From: a virus
IMG/VR virus record: IMGVR_UViG_3300009413_000045
Span: 1-31,377 of that record
Reading direction: 5' to 3' (one strand)
Length of the DNA: 31,377 nucleotides
The position numbers and the translations under genes were made by a program. Positions 16,477 to 23,667 of this stretch are shown here, one piece after another. The notes beneath the pieces were generated by a model. That model had not been told where the DNA came from and made no database searches. It saw only the letters and a list, made by a program, of their open reading frames with translations. The first letter of the stretch is position 1; every line of letters starts with the position of its first letter.

Positions 16477-17120
16477 TCGGCTGCCACCATCTGGGGCGAT
16501 ACCCTTATGGTGCCATCCCTATATTCATCGCCAGTCATTCGTCCCTCAGCCTGTAGTTTCAAGAACCCCAACGCTTCCTGGTATCTCTGTTGGTATAGCT
16601 GCATCATATCTGCATCACCCTTCATGTAGGTATACGCCTCAACCAAACAGCCATAGAGCAAAACCGTATCGGCATTGGTGCCCAACCAAGACGGGCTCGT
16701 AGTAACGATTGAAGCTGGCTGATAATAATAGTGAAGCTCCGTGACGAAATCGGCGTTAGGCGTAGGCCCTACAATGAACGTATCACTGGCAAATATGCCA
16801 TAATACTTTGGCACCCCTTCCGTGGACGCATTGGGATACGTCGATCTGATAAAGTTTGCATCCTTATTCAATAAAAATATTTGGTTACTGGAACTTGTAA
16901 TCGCCAATGACAGTGGAAACAAAAAGTCGGTAGGCATCGCCAGATATTGATTACCATCGGTAATCGTACCAGCAACATTTTTACGATTTACAGGCAGATT
17001 AACCGAACGATAAATACGCTGTTCGGCTTGTTTAATAAATGTATCAATAGCAGCTACAAAATTTGTTTCTGTATTGTCGCAATAATCTTTGATAGCCGCA
17101 GTCAATTCAGCGTAGGTCAT
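16473..17120 (-). CDS. Phage adaptor-type neck protein
   Basis: 215 residues, 4-nt overlap with the upstream gene. The sequence MTYAELTAAIKDYCDNTETNFVAAIDTFIKQAEQRIYRSVN, here read as an N-terminal helical pair, followed by beta strands around ADTFIVGPTPN and FVTELHYYYQPAS and a C-terminal helix bundle, matches what I know of adaptor proteins that sit between portal and tail. The interpretation rests on recognition of the fold pattern, with no search run. Position in the neck gene cluster agrees. Confidence 0.75.
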   Translation of the reverse strand: MTYAELTAAIKDYCDNTETNFVAAIDTFIKQAEQRIYRSVNLPVNRKNVAGTITDGNQYLAMPTDFLFPLSLAITSSSNQIFLLNKDANFIRSTYPNASTEGVPKYYGIFASDTFIVGPTPNADFVTELHYYYQPASIVTTSPSWLGTNADTVLLYGCLVEAYTYMKGDADMMQLYQQRYQEALGFLKLQAEGRMTGDEYRDGTIRVSPQMVAAE

Positions 17121-17452
17121 GTAGTCACCTTCACGGTACCCACCCGCCCATGTGCCAAAATATTACCCGATCCATCCGCATCCCCGTTTCCTACGGGATC
17201 GAATGCCGAAAGTCTTCTACTAGCATCCTGGGATAAATCAGGACGTGGATCTCTAATGGCCTGTGGATCAGCATAATCGCCAAGCCTACCAAGAAAATTC
17301 TGCGGTTGATCTTTGTCCAGCATGTCCCTTCCCACCATCAGACCCGTCATGCGACCAGCTTTAATTTGTGGAACCAAATCCTTGAGCTTGTAGCGAAATC
17401 CGGTACGGTCGCAAAATCCAAACGCATATTTGCCTTTAGCAAACTTGGCCAT
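17117..17452 (-). CDS. Conserved small phage structural protein
   Basis: 111 residues, starting at an ATG that shares a base with the upstream stop (TGATG) and ending in a 4-nt overlap with the adaptor gene. It begins MAKFAKGKYAFGFCDRTGFRY, a pattern I associate with small proteins in this position in marine phages; the C-terminal half is Asp/Gly/Pro-rich with an IRDPRPD motif. No enzymatic motif. Probably a minor virion component of the neck. Confidence 0.8.
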   Translation of the reverse strand: MAKFAKGKYAFGFCDRTGFRYKLKDLVPQIKAGRMTGLMVGRDMLDKDQPQNFLGRLGDYADPQAIRDPRPDLSQDASRRLSAFDPVGNGDADGSGNILAHGRVGTVKVTT

Positions 17453-18129
17453 CAGCTATAGCCCCCAGGCACAAAATGTACCGAAGCACGATCACGATCC
17501 TCTTGTTGGGCCAAATCCCACTGAAACTCATATTCAGCTTTGAGTTCCGGTGACCGCACGAACGCTTCGGGATACTTCTGTGATATCATAAAGGCGAGAC
17601 CGGACACGAGTGCCGGGAGGAAACGGGCAGGAACGTCAGGATCATTTGATCCTACGACACCCGTATCCTCAATACGTCGAATACGCTGATAGACGAACGT
17701 GTAATCTTTGTTGGGGGTGGGCCATAGGTACACAACCGGAGCAGCACGTTGCTTGTCGATATACAAGTTTACGGGACGCCCTTCGGTGAGCTTATTCGGA
17801 ATTGTGGAATACTGAGATACGCTAAATCGCGACAGCGGCAAATCACTCTGCGTAGTACCAGATCCATCGCGGATCCAATGCTGAATCAAATCTACAGTAT
17901 CTGCTGGCAATGTAATCGTGGAGGTACTATCCGATGCGGTGGCAGTCCCCTGTTCTACGGTCCAAAAATTAAGACCACGATTTGCCCACTCAAGAGATAA
18001 CAAATTCAACGACCGACGAGCCGTATCCATATCATAGCCCGTCTTCGACTGAAGCCCACATCGCTCAAACGCCTCTTCTACAACCTCCGAAACTTCAAGA
18101 TTGAATGTAGCAGTTCCAGATGTAGCCAT
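17452..18129 (-). CDS. Head-to-tail connector-like protein
   Basis: 225 residues from the ATG at 18129, which overlaps the upstream TGA by one base; an alternative start eight codons earlier would overlap more. The N-terminal helical part (VEEAFERCGLQ, TARRSLNLLSLEWANRGLNFW), followed by a beta-rich middle (TITLPADTVDLIQHW, APVVYLWPTPNKDYTF) and a C-terminal helix with aromatic and acidic residues, resembles head-completion proteins of podoviruses such as P22 gp4-type adaptors or T7 gp11-like tubular proteins. I favour the former because of the gene neighbourhood, but the exact family is uncertain. Confidence 0.7.
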   Translation of the reverse strand: MATSGTATFNLEVSEVVEEAFERCGLQSKTGYDMDTARRSLNLLSLEWANRGLNFWTVEQGTATASDSTSTITLPADTVDLIQHWIRDGSGTTQSDLPLSRFSVSQYSTIPNKLTEGRPVNLYIDKQRAAPVVYLWPTPNKDYTFVYQRIRRIEDTGVVGSNDPDVPARFLPALVSGLAFMISQKYPEAFVRSPELKAEYEFQWDLAQQEDRDRASVHFVPGGYS

Positions 18130-18437
18130 CAGTTTGAATCCGGTTCGGGACACCCAAACTTTTCACGTACGGATTCCTTATAGGAAACAACTCCACCTCC
18201 TGCCAACTTTGGTGTTTTGGATCCGTTACCGACCATCCCCTTAGCTCTCATATGAGACAGATCGGCGAGATTCGTATTTTTAGCCACCACTTTTTTGAGC
18301 ATACCTCCACTAATTTGCCCACCAGCAGCATAACTCGCAGCAATAGCTTTGGCCTGCTCTCTGTTTGTAACCTTATCGCCGGAACCCGACTTGAGGATGC
18401 CTGCCTTAAATTTGGACATAACCTCATCTGCTGGCAT
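18129..18437 (-). CDS. Small basic protein resembling the DUF6496 type
   Basis: 102 residues, ATG at 18437, 2 nt after the stop of the upstream gene. Residues about 3-35 (EVMSKFKAGILKSGSGDKV then TNREQAKAIAAS) look like the short conserved motif of DUF6496-type proteins, which have no known function. A Gly-rich middle (AAGGQISGGMLKK) and a Lys-rich stretch follow. No membrane helix. It is squeezed between the 62-aa gene and the connector-like gene. Confidence 0.65.
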   Translation of the reverse strand: MPADEVMSKFKAGILKSGSGDKVTNREQAKAIAASYAAGGQISGGMLKKVVAKNTNLADLSHMRAKGMVGNGSKTPKLAGGGVVSYKESVREKFGCPEPDSN

Positions 18438-18439
18438 AA

Positions 18440-18628
18440 TTAAAATGCCTTCCAGTTCGGATACTTCTTGGCGATACGACTCGTATATCCACGCTCATCT
18501 GCGTGATCAGGATAATTTTCGGCAATCCTGCTGGTGTAGCCCCAGAAATGATCTTCTTCCGCTTTCTTTTCCGCAATCTCGTTATACGTTGGAACTTTTG
18601 CGGTCGGGTTTTTCGAGTCTTCAGCCAT
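18440..18628 (-). CDS. Small protein with internal 17-residue duplication
   Basis: 62 residues; its ATG overlaps the upstream stop (TAATG). The second half consists of two copies of GYTSRIAxxYP about 17 residues apart. Highly charged, no membrane segment, no known family. The codon-level overlap with its upstream neighbour supports it as a translated gene. Confidence 0.65.
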   Translation of the reverse strand: MAEDSKNPTAKVPTYNEIAEKKAEEDHFWGYTSRIAENYPDHADERGYTSRIAKKYPNWKAF

Positions 18629-19023
18629 TAGTAACTCTTCCTCATCGCCATCATAATGGTATAACGATCACCACTTGAATGGCCTGTAGTGGTAAAATTT
18701 ACATCCCCGGTTGGGCTAGATGCATTGTTTATAAGTGGGCCAGCCTGCCGAAAATCATAAAAACCGTAGCCACTGAGCGTCCAGCAGATAACATCAGTGC
18801 TGGCGTCCCAAAGAATGTCTACGGTCATACCGGAACAGTCATACCACATCTGCTGGATTGTTACTCCGTCGCAGGCTCTTCCGGTGCCGGATTCGGCTTG
18901 GAGGGCGGATACATCGACCTTCGTAACTGCGGATTCACCACTACCATCAGAGATATTGGTGAATTTCATAACGGCGGTACGGTCGCCGTCTTGGATCGTT
19001 TGAGATGTTACTGCGTCAGCCAT
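18628..19023 (-). CDS. Conserved beta-rich phage structural protein
   Basis: 131 residues, ATG at 19023, preceded by GGGGAG at a suitable distance. The sequence begins MADAVTSQTIQDGDRTAVMKFTN and is a beta-rich protein with a motif of the type DVSALQ and an aromatic centre (MTVDILWDASTDVICWTLSG). I recognise it as a frequent neighbour of capsid and neck genes in marine phages; the role is unproven. A 15-bp mRNA hairpin lies in the 104-nt gap upstream. Confidence 0.8.
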   Translation of the reverse strand: MADAVTSQTIQDGDRTAVMKFTNISDGSGESAVTKVDVSALQAESGTGRACDGVTIQQMWYDCSGMTVDILWDASTDVICWTLSGYGFYDFRQAGPLINNASSPTGDVNFTTTGHSSGDRYTIMMAMRKSY

Positions 19024-19069
19024 CTGATTCTCCCCGCGAGGACAGGACTCCTAGCCCCGCTCGCAATAG

Positions 19070-19109
19070 GAGATACGACCACCCACCCGTAGATGGGTGG
19101 TCTTATCTC
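19070..19109 (-). promoter_or_regulatory. Long intergenic hairpin in late mRNA
   Basis: In minus-strand RNA, a 6-bp stem (19070-19075 with 19104-19109), one mismatch, then a 9-bp stem (19077-19085 with 19094-19102) close an 8-nt loop. An alternative 8-bp helix (19067-19074 with 19123-19130) would compete for the same bases and reach into the upstream gene's stop codon. No U-run follows, so it is not a standard terminator; an mRNA stabiliser, processing site or expression brake is possible. Confidence 0.6.
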
Positions 19110-19127
19110 AATTTAACAAATCATCTC

Positions 19128-19649
19128 CTACTGATCGGAAAATGCAGGTACATCTGCACCTTCCTGATGACCCCAGATAATCCAATTCGTTGAATCCTTA
19201 GCCAGAATATTGATTTCAAACAAACCAAAATCCGTAAGAGTCAATATAGAATTTGAATTACCGTCAGCATACACAGAAACATTATCTGCGTTGGAATCCA
19301 AATGAATGATACCACCGATGTAGAAATTGGTATCGGAACCCGTATCAAAGGCGACATTTTCAGTCTCTTCTGCCGCACCACCATAAATGAACTTGAACCA
19401 CACTCCCGCCGTAGGCGACGGAAGAGTGATCGTCCGGTTTCCACCAATTGCCGGAACAACATTGATCCTACCACCATTAGCAGTGGCGGTCAGGGTATTA
19501 TTTGCATCATCCAACGTAATGGGAGTAACCTGCAATCCCGATCCGTCTAGGCTGAATTCCGTTGTGAATGCACCAGTTGTCGAACTTTTCGATACTACAT
19601 CGAATCCATCTTCGGATCTGACTGCACCCGAAAAAGTTGTGTTAGCCAT
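19128..19649 (-). CDS. Beta-rich particle or decoration protein
   Basis: 173 residues, ATG at 19649, with AAAGG about eight bases upstream inside a small hairpin. It begins MANTTFSGAVRSEDGF and has a Thr/Gly/Asn-rich, beta-rich sequence with an IWGHQEGA segment close to the C-terminus. This type often occurs near the capsid gene in marine phages and is probably a virion surface or decoration protein. Its separation from the capsid gene by a 167-nt structured leader suggests separately set expression. Confidence 0.75.
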   Translation of the reverse strand: MANTTFSGAVRSEDGFDVVSKSSTTGAFTTEFSLDGSGLQVTPITLDDANNTLTATANGGRINVVPAIGGNRTITLPSPTAGVWFKFIYGGAAEETENVAFDTGSDTNFYIGGIIHLDSNADNVSVYADGNSNSILTLTDFGLFEINILAKDSTNWIIWGHQEGADVPAFSDQ

Positions 19650-19656
19650 GATTTTA

Positions 19657-19671
19657 CCTTTTTACGAAAGG
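19657..19671 (-). promoter_or_regulatory. Hairpin covering the ribosome binding site of the 173-aa gene
   Basis: CCTTT (19657-19661) can pair with AAAGG (19667-19671) around a 5-nt loop. In the minus-strand mRNA this places the Shine-Dalgarno AAAGG inside the stem, seven to eight bases before the ATG at 19649. Weak alone, but it is part of a set of structures in the same leader. Confidence 0.5.
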
Positions 19672-19675
19672 ATTC

Positions 19676-19728
19676 GTCCCGAAGTCGTCGTAACGTCTGC
19701 TGGGCCAGTCTTCGGGACTATGTGTCCC
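19676..19728 (-). promoter_or_regulatory. Two mutually exclusive hairpins after the capsid gene
   Basis: GTCCCGAAG (19676-19684) pairs perfectly with CTTCGGGAC (19710-19718), a 9-bp stem. The inner GGGAC (19714-19718) can instead pair with GTCCC (19724-19728) around a 5-nt loop. In the minus-strand mRNA the 5-bp hairpin forms first, then the 9-bp hairpin can replace it. The arrangement resembles an RNA switch or a processing site; no ligand or protein is suggested by the sequence. Confidence 0.5.
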
Positions 19729-19741
19729 AGAATAAGATAAG

Positions 19742-19806
19742 GGGCGGAGGCGACCAATCACGAGCCAGCTAGTAGCCACGCGAAAGTATGCGAATCGCCT
19801 CCACCC
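19742..19806 (-). terminator. Possible leaky terminator after the capsid gene
   Basis: Ten nucleotides after the capsid stop, a 12-bp stem (19795-19806 with 19742-19753) with one G-U pair encloses about 41 nt; the U-rich stretch TTATCTTATT follows in the minus-strand RNA. The G-U pair would be a C-A mismatch in plus-strand RNA, so the structure fits minus transcription. The long loop and imperfect U-tract suggest partial termination or a stabilising 3-prime end rather than a full stop. Confidence 0.5.
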
Positions 19807-19816
19807 TCTATCTATC

Positions 19817-20752
19817 CTACGCTCCGGGTGATCCCCAGATCCCTAGCGGATCGGAGACACCAAAGCTGTACCGCTCGCGAGCCTTGTAGCGAACATTTCC
19901 GGTATCGAAATCACCGTCCATGCTTGTCTCAAGGGCAACACGCTTGAAATGCTTCATCCCGTCTGGAATATCTGTCAGAAGGAACCACGCATCCGTATCA
20001 GTTAGATAGTGGTTCACGACCGTACCTCCCGAAATAACATTCATCGAACGCAGGGCGTTGATGTCGTTATCGGCAGTCGCGGGACGAAGCTCAGACTGCA
20101 TCACCCGTGTCGCCACGAACTGCAAATCGGGCGGGATGACGAGCGTCTTCGGACGAGCAGCGATCAATAGACCACGCTCATCCGTCCATTTACCAATCTG
20201 GATCACGGCAGCCTCAAGAGAAGTCTCATTGAGGTCAGCGGCGGTAGCTGGACGGTTAGAGTTCTTACCACCCGAAACGAGTGGGTGACCATCACCACCA
20301 GTTACACCATCACTGGATGCCGTAAACAGATTCACACCGTCACCGCTCTGATAAGCGTTGGTGAACCCGTTGTTAAGCGGGAATACAGCTTTCACCTGTT
20401 TGGTGTGAGCCATGGCGCGAGCCAGGGACTTGGTATAGCGAGCCGACAGTGAGTCGTAAAGATTGTCTTCCATGGCCTCTTCCGTAATGGCAAAACCCAT
20501 GGCGACTGTTTCGTGGTTGTACCGCGCCACGAACGACTCTTGTGCGGCGTCATACGAAATCGCATCACCCTCATCCTTCACGGGTGCCGCGTCGAAGCCC
20601 GAAAGCTTCACTTCTTCCTCAAAAGAACGATCCGAGCTTTCCGTCTCATAGATTTCGGTATGCTCGTCATCATAACGTGCATACTCCATTCCAAAGAGCG
20701 CGTTCAGCCCAGGAAGCAATTCTTTGAGAAGTTGTGCGCGTGAAATAGCCAT
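19817..20752 (-). CDS. Major capsid protein
   Basis: 311 residues, ATG at 20752, with AGGAG about ten bases upstream. The protein starts with a helix (ISRAQLLKELLPGLNALFG), followed by a Glu-rich segment, a helix with MGFAITEEAMEDNLYDSLSA, a Gly/Asn-rich part and the beta-rich, charged C-terminus (RVALETSMDGDFDTGNVRYK). This is the pattern I know for Mu gpT-like or HK97-fold major head proteins of marine phages; the size fits. It follows the decoration-like gene by 12 nt. No protease is seen, so head maturation may not need cleavage, or the protease is elsewhere. Confidence 0.85.
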   Translation of the reverse strand: MAISRAQLLKELLPGLNALFGMEYARYDDEHTEIYETESSDRSFEEEVKLSGFDAAPVKDEGDAISYDAAQESFVARYNHETVAMGFAITEEAMEDNLYDSLSARYTKSLARAMAHTKQVKAVFPLNNGFTNAYQSGDGVNLFTASSDGVTGGDGHPLVSGGKNSNRPATAADLNETSLEAAVIQIGKWTDERGLLIAARPKTLVIPPDLQFVATRVMQSELRPATADNDINALRSMNVISGGTVVNHYLTDTDAWFLLTDIPDGMKHFKRVALETSMDGDFDTGNVRYKARERYSFGVSDPLGIWGSPGA

Positions 20753-20764
20753 TGGTCAGTTCTC

Positions 20765-21382
20765 CTATACGCCAGTGGCGTTAAGATAGGAATGATTAGA
20801 AGCTGACCCGCTAGAAGCAGCGTTAAACTTCACGATCACATCTGGATATGCATCACTTGCCGTAGTGCCTTTCGGTGGCAAGCTAGTTGGGCCATCGACA
20901 AAATCAATAATACGAAGAGGCAGCGTATTCGTTGTAGCAGGGGTGCTGCCATCAAGCGCGTTCTTGGACTTACCGAAAGTAGTATTGCCAGCCGTGACAA
21001 CCACGGACGCATTAAGACCGCGATCCGTAGTGTTTAGTGCTTCGTCAGACTGCATTTGAAATACTACAAAAGGATCGTCCAGCACATACGCCATCGCATC
21101 AGTGGCCGCATTAGATGCAGGCCAATAATTTGAAAATGTCTTCTGGTTGGTCGTAGGATCCGTATACGAGCAACCCAAGAAAATCCCGACTGCGGTCAGA
21201 GCGGTAGTACCAGTATCCTTCGCAATGGTACCATCAGCCGCGACCTTCACGAAATCACCATTTGAAATCTGAGTACCATAGGTGGTGATAATCGGAAGAT
21301 TTCTAGTTTTGCTTGTAAACGAACCAGAGGAACTTAGAGTTCCAATCGGCCTGGCCCCGTACGGTGTTGCCGTAGTAGCCAT
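20765..21382 (-). CDS. Head decoration-like structural protein
   Basis: 205 residues, ATG at 21382, AAGGA seven bases upstream. It begins MATTATPYGARPIGTLSSSG and has a beta-rich, Ser/Thr/Gly-rich sequence with GIFLGCSYTDPTTNQKTFSNYW in its middle. The location directly upstream of the major capsid gene and the composition suggest an abundant virion protein that stabilises the head. Not matched to a specific decoration family from sequence alone. Confidence 0.75.
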   Translation of the reverse strand: MATTATPYGARPIGTLSSSGSFTSKTRNLPIITTYGTQISNGDFVKVAADGTIAKDTGTTALTAVGIFLGCSYTDPTTNQKTFSNYWPASNAATDAMAYVLDDPFVVFQMQSDEALNTTDRGLNASVVVTAGNTTFGKSKNALDGSTPATTNTLPLRIIDFVDGPTSLPPKGTTASDAYPDVIVKFNAASSGSASNHSYLNATGV

Positions 21383-21415
21383 GATATTCCTTCCTACATT
21401 ACTGGTGAGGTGACC

Positions 21416-21886
21416 CTAGCCCTTACTACTACCAAAGGTCACACGAGTTTTTCGATCAGGCGGGAGAACGGGCATTCGAGGATCGCTTTCCCGCATATAA
21501 CTATTATCGACGGCTTGCATCTGTGAGGCAGCGTGTTGCTCGTAATACTCACGCCTCTTGCCCACGCTTTCCTCAGATTGTTTGCAGAGCAATAGCCCAC
21601 CAAGTTCGATTCCCCCTCTCTCTCCCCATTCCGATTTATGATCGCTCATAATCTGGAGTTCTGGATGATCTTCAGCTTTGACGGGCTCCCATCCTTCACG
21701 AAATTTCTTGGAAACATTCGTGTTGTCAGGGCTGCCAACCATAGATGTTCGTATCCACCTGAAGACCCAACCATCTTGGGGATCGGGATCCGGAAGAACC
21801 GATGCAGGTTCCCATGAAATATTGCGAGCCTCGTTTTCACGAGTCTCTGTCTTCCTGGGCTTCCTGGGAGCGCGTTGTTCAGCCAT
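21416..21886 (-). CDS. Conserved head-region protein, unknown
   Basis: 156 residues; the ATG overlaps the upstream stop (TAATG). It begins with a Lys/Arg-rich stretch, has DGWVFRWIRTSMVG and REGWEPVKAEDHPEL in the first half, and IELGGLLLCKQSEESVGKRREYYEQ with a helix in the second. I associate this with small proteins encoded between scaffold and capsid genes in marine phages. It may help head assembly; no catalytic residues are evident. Confidence 0.75.
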   Translation of the reverse strand: MAEQRAPRKPRKTETRENEARNISWEPASVLPDPDPQDGWVFRWIRTSMVGSPDNTNVSKKFREGWEPVKAEDHPELQIMSDHKSEWGERGGIELGGLLLCKQSEESVGKRREYYEQHAASQMQAVDNSYMRESDPRMPVLPPDRKTRVTFGSSKG

Positions 21887-22893
21887 TAGGCCATCTCCTT
21901 CAATAGCTGTGCCGCATACTGCTGTGGCGTTATGCCCAGGCGTTCCGCGAGTTTAACCTGGGTGTGCGTTAGCGTAACTTTGTGCGATGGTGCACCATTG
22001 TTTCTAGATGCTGGTGCAACCACGGGATTCGCCTTGCGGCGAGATGCGGTATCAACGACGACGGCGTTATTTGGTTGCGTCAGGTCGCTACCGAAGTGCG
22101 TAGGAAAAACTTCTTTCATACGATTATCTATCAATTTATAATACTCATCAGTATCTGGGTCAACACCATCTTCTCCTACTAATTTCTCATGTACACCATA
22201 CGCAAAGCTTGTCATTTCTCTGTCCTGACCGAACCATGGATTCGATTCCTGCCAAGACACAGCCCTGGCATCAGGCTCAGGGATTGGCTCCGGTACATAT
22301 TGCTGAGAAGCCTGATCTGCCAACGCTTGATCCTGGGCAAGCACGTTACGCTTCCAATTATCAATAATTTTCTGCGAAACGGACGGTGCATAGGCTTGAG
22401 CAAGCTGCGCGTTGGTCAAATCCTTCTGCGTTTTCGCGATTTCTCCTGCATCTCCGGATTCATGCGCTTGTTTGAAGGCTTCTTCAGCAACAGTGAGCGC
22501 AGCAGTAGCACGGTGCTTGGCCTGATCCGTTAAAGCTTTCTGAGAATCCTGAACAAGCTGTACAAGGCGCTGATTTTCGGTTTGTAGCCCCTGCGTGTAG
22601 CTAATAGCTTCGTTTGCAAGCTTATCAGAAGCTTCTTTCGCCCTGCGCTCCTCATGATACTCCCATTTCAGCTTTTTAATGCGTTTTTGGGCACGATTTC
22701 CTAGTTGTCCAAGCTCTTCGTCGGTTGCAGTGCCATCATCTTGCGATGTTTCGACCGCAGAAGCCCTTTGATCCTCTTCCGGGCGGTCATCTACGACCTC
22801 AACGTCCAATTCTTTCGATTCAGGGGTATCAATGGTAGTTCTGACGCCTAAAAACTTATCTTCTTCGCTCATCCTACTAATTTCGTCAGCCAT
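21886..22893 (-). CDS. Scaffold-like protein
   Basis: 335 residues, start codon overlapping the upstream stop (TAATG). The N-terminal 65 residues are very acidic, a long coiled coil follows at about 65-170 (RIKKLKWEYHEERRAKEAS, Gln-rich further on), and a helical and basic C-terminus ends in LGITPQQYAAQLLKEMA, which could bind capsid protein. Acidic, helical, coiled-coil proteins directly before the capsid genes are typical scaffolds of tailed phages. There is no protease motif. Identification depends on position and composition. Confidence 0.7.
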   Translation of the reverse strand: MADEISRMSEEDKFLGVRTTIDTPESKELDVEVVDDRPEEDQRASAVETSQDDGTATDEELGQLGNRAQKRIKKLKWEYHEERRAKEASDKLANEAISYTQGLQTENQRLVQLVQDSQKALTDQAKHRATAALTVAEEAFKQAHESGDAGEIAKTQKDLTNAQLAQAYAPSVSQKIIDNWKRNVLAQDQALADQASQQYVPEPIPEPDARAVSWQESNPWFGQDREMTSFAYGVHEKLVGEDGVDPDTDEYYKLIDNRMKEVFPTHFGSDLTQPNNAVVVDTASRRKANPVVAPASRNNGAPSHKVTLTHTQVKLAERLGITPQQYAAQLLKEMA

Positions 22894-23309
22894 TATGCTC
22901 TTTCCACTCCTCTGGGATCGTCTACGACCGCTTCGACAGTATCATCATTGATTAAACGGAATTCTTTGCCATGAATTTTGATTCTGGTGCCGCTAAATGC
23001 TCGAAAAATGACCCAATCTCCTACCTGACAATACGGTCCACTAGGAAATCGGGCATAATTTGCGTAAGCATCCGGCCCTACACTCATAACCCAGCCCACA
23101 ACGGTCGCAATGGACTCTTCATGCCGCGAATCCTCTGATCTTATGATGCCCCCATCGGTCATTTCACCAATTTCGGGCAGTGCGATCAGCAATTTGTAGC
23201 CCTTAGGCTCCGGCAACTGAGATGCGAAATTGAGTTCTTCTGTCTTTTCTTCAATTTCGGGTGCGACATCCTTATCCATTGCAAGTTCTGCAAGATTAAT
23301 GTCGGTCAT
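22893..23309 (-). CDS. GroES-like co-chaperonin (Cpn10 family)
   Basis: 138 residues; ATG overlaps the stop of the small basic gene (ATGA). After about 35 acidic residues, the chain shows the GroES pattern: YKLLIALPE, then a mobile loop-like segment with TDGGIIRSED, then SIATVVGWVMSVGPDAY, QVGDWVIFRAFSGTRIKIHG and a C-terminal NDDTVEAVVDD. The GGI of the mobile loop that contacts GroEL is retained. The protein is longer than the usual 95-100 residues because of the N-terminal extension and an insertion after the Gly-Pro motif. It probably helps host GroEL fold the capsid protein, as T4 gp31 does, but this is inference from location beside the head genes. Confidence 0.75.
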   Translation of the reverse strand: MTDINLAELAMDKDVAPEIEEKTEELNFASQLPEPKGYKLLIALPEIGEMTDGGIIRSEDSRHEESIATVVGWVMSVGPDAYANYARFPSGPYCQVGDWVIFRAFSGTRIKIHGKEFRLINDDTVEAVVDDPRGVERA

Positions 23310-23476
23310 TTCTTACTTTTCCTTCCCTTAGCTGAAAATTTTGCCATTTTCTTCTTACCATACTTCTTACGACCTATCGTCGCAGCAACCGCAGCCGGAT
23401 TCTTGACTTTACCCTTTAGACTTTTTTTTAATTTAGCAAATCTGCCACCACCACCCGGCTTCATAGATTTCGCCAT
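23306..23476 (-). CDS. Tiny basic phage protein
   Basis: 56 residues from the ATG at 23476, ending in a TGA that overlaps the GroES-like start. Sequence pieces: MAKSMKPGGGGRFAKLKKSL, then NPAAVAATIGRKKYGKKKM and a Lys-rich end. Net charge is very high and it has no acidic residues. I know similar short proteins at this position in marine phages. It may bind DNA, RNA or the acidic scaffold; function unknown. Tight spacing (2 nt from the gene before) supports translation. Confidence 0.8.
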   Translation of the reverse strand: MAKSMKPGGGGRFAKLKKSLKGKVKNPAAVAATIGRKKYGKKKMAKFSAKGRKSKK

Positions 23477-23478
23477 CG

Positions 23479-23667
23479 TCAAGACTCCCTGAGCTTTGTC
23501 TCTATATCAATAACCTCGCGTTCTGCCCATGCCAAGCCTTCGATGATACCACATACTTTACGATACTCTTCCATATCTTTTGCAGAACCAATTGCCAGAT
23601 GATCGGCGAGATCGTCTATCTGAACTCTAATTTTCTTTTTAAGTAAAGACAGGACGGACTCAGCCAC
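23479..23667 (-). CDS. Small helical phage protein
   Basis: 62 residues, starting at a GTG (23667) within the portal gene's end, with AAGGAG upstream. It is helical: SLLKKKIRVQIDDLADHLAIGSAKDMEEYRKVCGII in outline. The SAKDxxEYRKxCGxIxGL motif is of a kind I recognise in small proteins next to portal genes of marine phages. Function unknown; possibly a minor head or neck component. Confidence 0.75.
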   Translation of the reverse strand: MAESVLSLLKKKIRVQIDDLADHLAIGSAKDMEEYRKVCGIIEGLAWAEREVIDIETKLRES

